Part shown: in pieces, positions 6,529 through 8,220 of the stretch
How positions within the stretch are numbered: position 1 is the first letter of the stretch
How the letters are laid out: every line of letters starts with the position of its first letter
Assembly: GCA_012515495.1 (NCBI GenBank)
Contig: JAAYYH010000260.1
Span: forward strand, 1 to 8,220
From: Coriobacteriaceae bacterium
GTDB lineage: Bacteria > Actinomycetota > Coriobacteriia > Coriobacteriales > UBA8131
Direction: 5' to 3'
DNA length: 8,220 nt
Notes under the pieces: model-generated
Database searches by the model: none
What the model was told of the DNA's origin: nothing
Seen by the model: only the letters and a program-made list of their open reading frames with translations
Program-made: the position numbers and the translations under genes

Positions 6529-6561
6529 AAGAAGCCGGACCTCTCCTCGGTCCGGCTTCTT
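6529..6561. terminator. strong bidirectional intrinsic terminator
   Basis: AAGAAGCCGGACC (6529-6541) and GGTCCGGCTTCTT (6549-6561) form a perfect 13-bp stem with a 7-nt loop. It is followed by a T-rich run on the plus strand, and CTTCTTTAAT follows on the minus strand. It lies between the convergent reductase and glmM genes and can serve both. A smaller hairpin, GGGAC-AGC-GTCCC (6489-6501), precedes it. Confidence 0.9.
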
Positions 6562-6609
6562 CTTATCGCGATTCTTCTCAAGTACTGATGTTTCTTCTAA
6601 AACCCACTA

Positions 6610-7932
6610 TCAGCCCAGCTCCGTCTTCACAATCTCAGCAAGTTTTTGGGCTACTTCGTTCGCCACTACTTCGTCAGAGGCCTCAACCATCACTCTCACT
6701 AGAGATTCTGTTCCAGAGGCGCGCACAAGAATGCGTCCTGATTCCTGGAGTCTCACCTGAGCTTCCTCAACAGCAGTACTGATTGCCATTGAGTCTTTGA
6801 GTCCAGCCTTATTGACAACCTTGACGTTTATCAAAGCCTGCGGATACTTAGTCATAACTTGGGTAAGGTCGGTCAAGGTCTTTTTTGATCGCTTCATCAC
6901 GGACAATAATTGCAAGGCGGTAACTAAGCCATCTCCTGTCGAGTTGAGCTCAAGAAAGATGGTATGCCCTGACTGCTCGCCTCCAAGGATATAGCCCCCT
7001 TCCAACATAGCTTCCAGCACCTGACTATCCCCAACTTGAGTCAAGATAACATCGATATCCAGATTCTTCATCGAGTTTTGGAAGCCAAGGTTGCACATCA
7101 CAGTAGAGACTACAGTGTTGTTAGCCAGTTTCCCGCGTTCCTTCAGGTCCTTAGCGCAGATGGCTTCAATGAAATCTCCATCGACCTCTCTGCAGTGGCT
7201 GTCGATAGCAATAACGCGATCTGCATCACCGTCATGAGAAATGCCAACATCGGCGTCGGTCTTGGCGACTAACGCCTTGATGGGCTCAAGATGAGTGGAT
7301 CCGCAGTTGACATTGATATCATCGCCACTGAAGTCTGTGTTGATAACTATCACATCAGCACCCAGACGGCGCAGAGCCTCAGGAGTGGTTGCATATGAGG
7401 CACCATGACCGCAGTCGACAGCTACACGCAGACCTTGAAGATCCGTACCCTGTCTGAGCACAGTATCAACTGCATGAGCTACATAGCGTTCAAGCGCATC
7501 CTCCATCGGCACAGTGACACCCGGCTCGTCAGCATCGATTCGCTCTCCGCTGAGGATAAAAGTCTCGAATTCATCCTCCAACATCGTGGTCAACTTGAAG
7601 CCTTTATCATCGAAGAATTTGATGCCATTGTATTCGGGGGGGTTATGAGAAGCACTGATTACCACACCACCAGCTGCGTTAAGTTGCCTAGTAAGCAGCG
7701 CAACGGCCGGAGTGGGGATAATGCCTGCCAAAACCGCTTCGCCACCTGCAGCAGCAATGCCAGCTGCCAGCGCACTTTCAAGCATTGGTCCACTTTTTCG
7801 CGTGTCTCTACCGATAACCATCTTCTTGCCCAACAGTTGCACCGCGGCCTGACCCAGTTTATAAGCGAGCTCCTCGGTCAGCTCTGTACCGGCTACGCCT
7901 CGTACGCCATCAGTTCCAAAGATCTTGGCCAT
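6610..7932 (-). CDS. glmM: phosphoglucosamine mutase
   Basis: Interconverts glucosamine-6-phosphate and glucosamine-1-phosphate, the step after GlmS in cytoplasmic UDP-GlcNAc synthesis. 440 residues, against about 445 for the E. coli enzyme. All four phosphohexomutase signatures are present: FGTDGVRG at the N-terminus, the phosphoserine loop VISASHNPPEYNGIKFF (Ser95 is the expected phosphorylated serine), the metal-binding loop HDGDADR, and the sugar-binding GEQSGH. The C-terminal phosphate-binding loop is RASGTESLVRVMVEA. The ATG at 7932 gives the canonical MAKIFGTDG start, with an AGG-containing Shine-Dalgarno region (GAGGGGCAGG) just upstream. It lies downstream of rpsI on the same strand, as in many Actinomycetota, but a palindrome and a possible promoter separate them. 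Convergent with the flavin reductase. Confidence 0.97.
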   Translation of the reverse strand: MAKIFGTDGVRGVAGTELTEELAYKLGQAAVQLLGKKMVIGRDTRKSGPMLESALAAGIAAAGGEAVLAGIIPTPAVALLTRQLNAAGGVVISASHNPPEYNGIKFFDDKGFKLTTMLEDEFETFILSGERIDADEPGVTVPMEDALERYVAHAVDTVLRQGTDLQGLRVAVDCGHGASYATTPEALRRLGADVIVINTDFSGDDINVNCGSTHLEPIKALVAKTDADVGISHDGDADRVIAIDSHCREVDGDFIEAICAKDLKERGKLANNTVVSTVMCNLGFQNSMKNLDIDVILTQVGDSQVLEAMLEGGYILGGEQSGHTIFLELNSTGDGLVTALQLLSVMKRSKKTLTDLTQVMTKYPQALINVKVVNKAGLKDSMAISTAVEEAQVRLQESGRILVRASGTESLVRVMVEASDEVVANEVAQKLAEIVKTELG

Positions 7933-7954
7933 GATACCTGCCCCTCATTGTCCA

Positions 7955-7960
7955 TTTATA
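7955..7960 (-). promoter_or_regulatory. candidate extended -10 promoter of glmM
   Basis: TGGTATAAA on the minus strand is an extended -10 (TG-N-TATAAA, five of six in the hexamer). A start near 7948 would give a leader of about 16 nt that still contains the Shine-Dalgarno. There is no recognisable -35; the position it would occupy lies inside the adjacent palindrome. Confidence 0.4.
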
Positions 7961-7962
7961 CC

Positions 7963-7991
7963 AACAGAGCCCATCGACGATGGGCTCTGTT
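7963..7991 (-). terminator. 29-nt palindrome between rpsI and glmM, likely terminator or attenuator
   Basis: AACAGAGCCCATCG (7963-7976) and CGATGGGCTCTGTT (7978-7991) are perfect reverse complements around a single base. A realistic hairpin is an 11-bp stem with a 7-nt loop. It lies 42 bp after the rpsI stop. On the minus strand the following bases are TTGGTATAAAT rather than a run of T, so it may be a weak or leaky terminator, or an RNA-stabilising 3' end. Confidence 0.6.
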
Positions 7992-8033
7992 AAGAATACA
8001 GATCGATACAATCCGTCCTGCTCGATATCTCGA

Positions 8034-8220
8034 TTAACGCTTCGAGAACTGCGGACGCTTCCTAGCCTTCTTCAGACCGTACTTCTTGCGTTCCACCATA
8101 CGGGGATCGCGGGTTAGGTATCCTGCCTTTTTCAGCTCGGCTCGATAATCTCCGGCTTCCAGCAGCGCACGGGCTATACCGTGACGAAGGGCACCAGCCT
8201 GACCCGATACGCCACCCCCA
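8034..8220 (-). CDS. rpsI: 30S ribosomal protein S9, C-terminal part
   Basis: The last 61 codons and the TAA stop are visible; the N-terminal half lies beyond the right edge. The sequence has the family core GGVSGQAGALRHGIARALL, then LTRDPRMVERKKYG, and ends in the diagnostic basic tail KKARKRPQFSKR. That tail reaches into the ribosomal P site and contacts tRNA. rpsI normally follows rplM, which is expected just outside the window on the same strand. Confidence 0.97.
   Translation of the reverse strand, partial: GGGVSGQAGALRHGIARALLEAGDYRAELKKAGYLTRDPRMVERKKYGLKKARKRPQFSKR

Noticed and set aside
7405..8037. 210-codon open frame on the plus strand
   Set aside because: It lies antisense to glmM and its upstream region, has no recognisable domain or ribosome binding site, and glmM is certain.

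Overview
This window looks like the chromosome of an anaerobic member of the Coriobacteriia (Actinomycetota), most likely Eggerthellales. Three things suggest this. The order rpsI-glmM-(...)-glmS-acpS is typical of Actinomycetota. The window carries a membrane-bound LuxR-type regulator (multi-TM domain plus C-terminal HTH) divergent from a Tat-exported flavin reductase, a pairing characteristic of Eggerthella/Slackia-like genomes. Base composition looks near 50% G+C by eye, low for Eggerthella itself and more like a Cryptobacterium-type genome. The genus is a guess.

Layout, left to right. (1) 1-2211, minus strand: the 3'-truncated acpS (holo-ACP synthase) and glmS (glucosamine-6-phosphate synthase), overlapping by four bases (ATGA). 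(2) 2212-2543: leader and promoter region between divergent glmS and a nifX-like gene. It holds a possible H-type pseudoknot in the glmS leader and an inverted-repeat candidate operator before the nifX-like gene. (3) 2544-2936, plus: a NifX/NifB-superfamily protein with a His/Cys-rich tail. (4) 2972-4468, minus: the membrane LuxR-family regulator, convergent with the nifX-like gene; a hairpin surrounds its stop codon. (5) 4487-4790: divergent intergenic region with one imperfect palindrome. (6) 4791-6467, plus: a Tat-signal, lipobox-bearing FAD-dependent reductase of the flavocytochrome c/fumarate reductase superfamily, closed by a strong bidirectional terminator. (7) 6610-7932, minus: glmM. 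(8) 8034-8220, minus: 3' end of rpsI, separated from glmM by a 29-nt near-perfect palindrome.

How the genes work together. GlmS and GlmM catalyse consecutive steps of UDP-GlcNAc synthesis (fructose-6-P to glucosamine-6-P to glucosamine-1-P), and AcpS activates the acyl carrier protein, so the minus-strand backbone is cell-envelope and lipid housekeeping next to a ribosomal protein gene. About 4 kb of accessory genes lies between glmM and glmS. The regulator/reductase pair reads as an inducible module for reducing an unknown organic electron acceptor outside the membrane. The reductase lacks recognisable haem or FMN domains and lacks several canonical fumarate-binding residues, so both its electron donor and its substrate are open questions.
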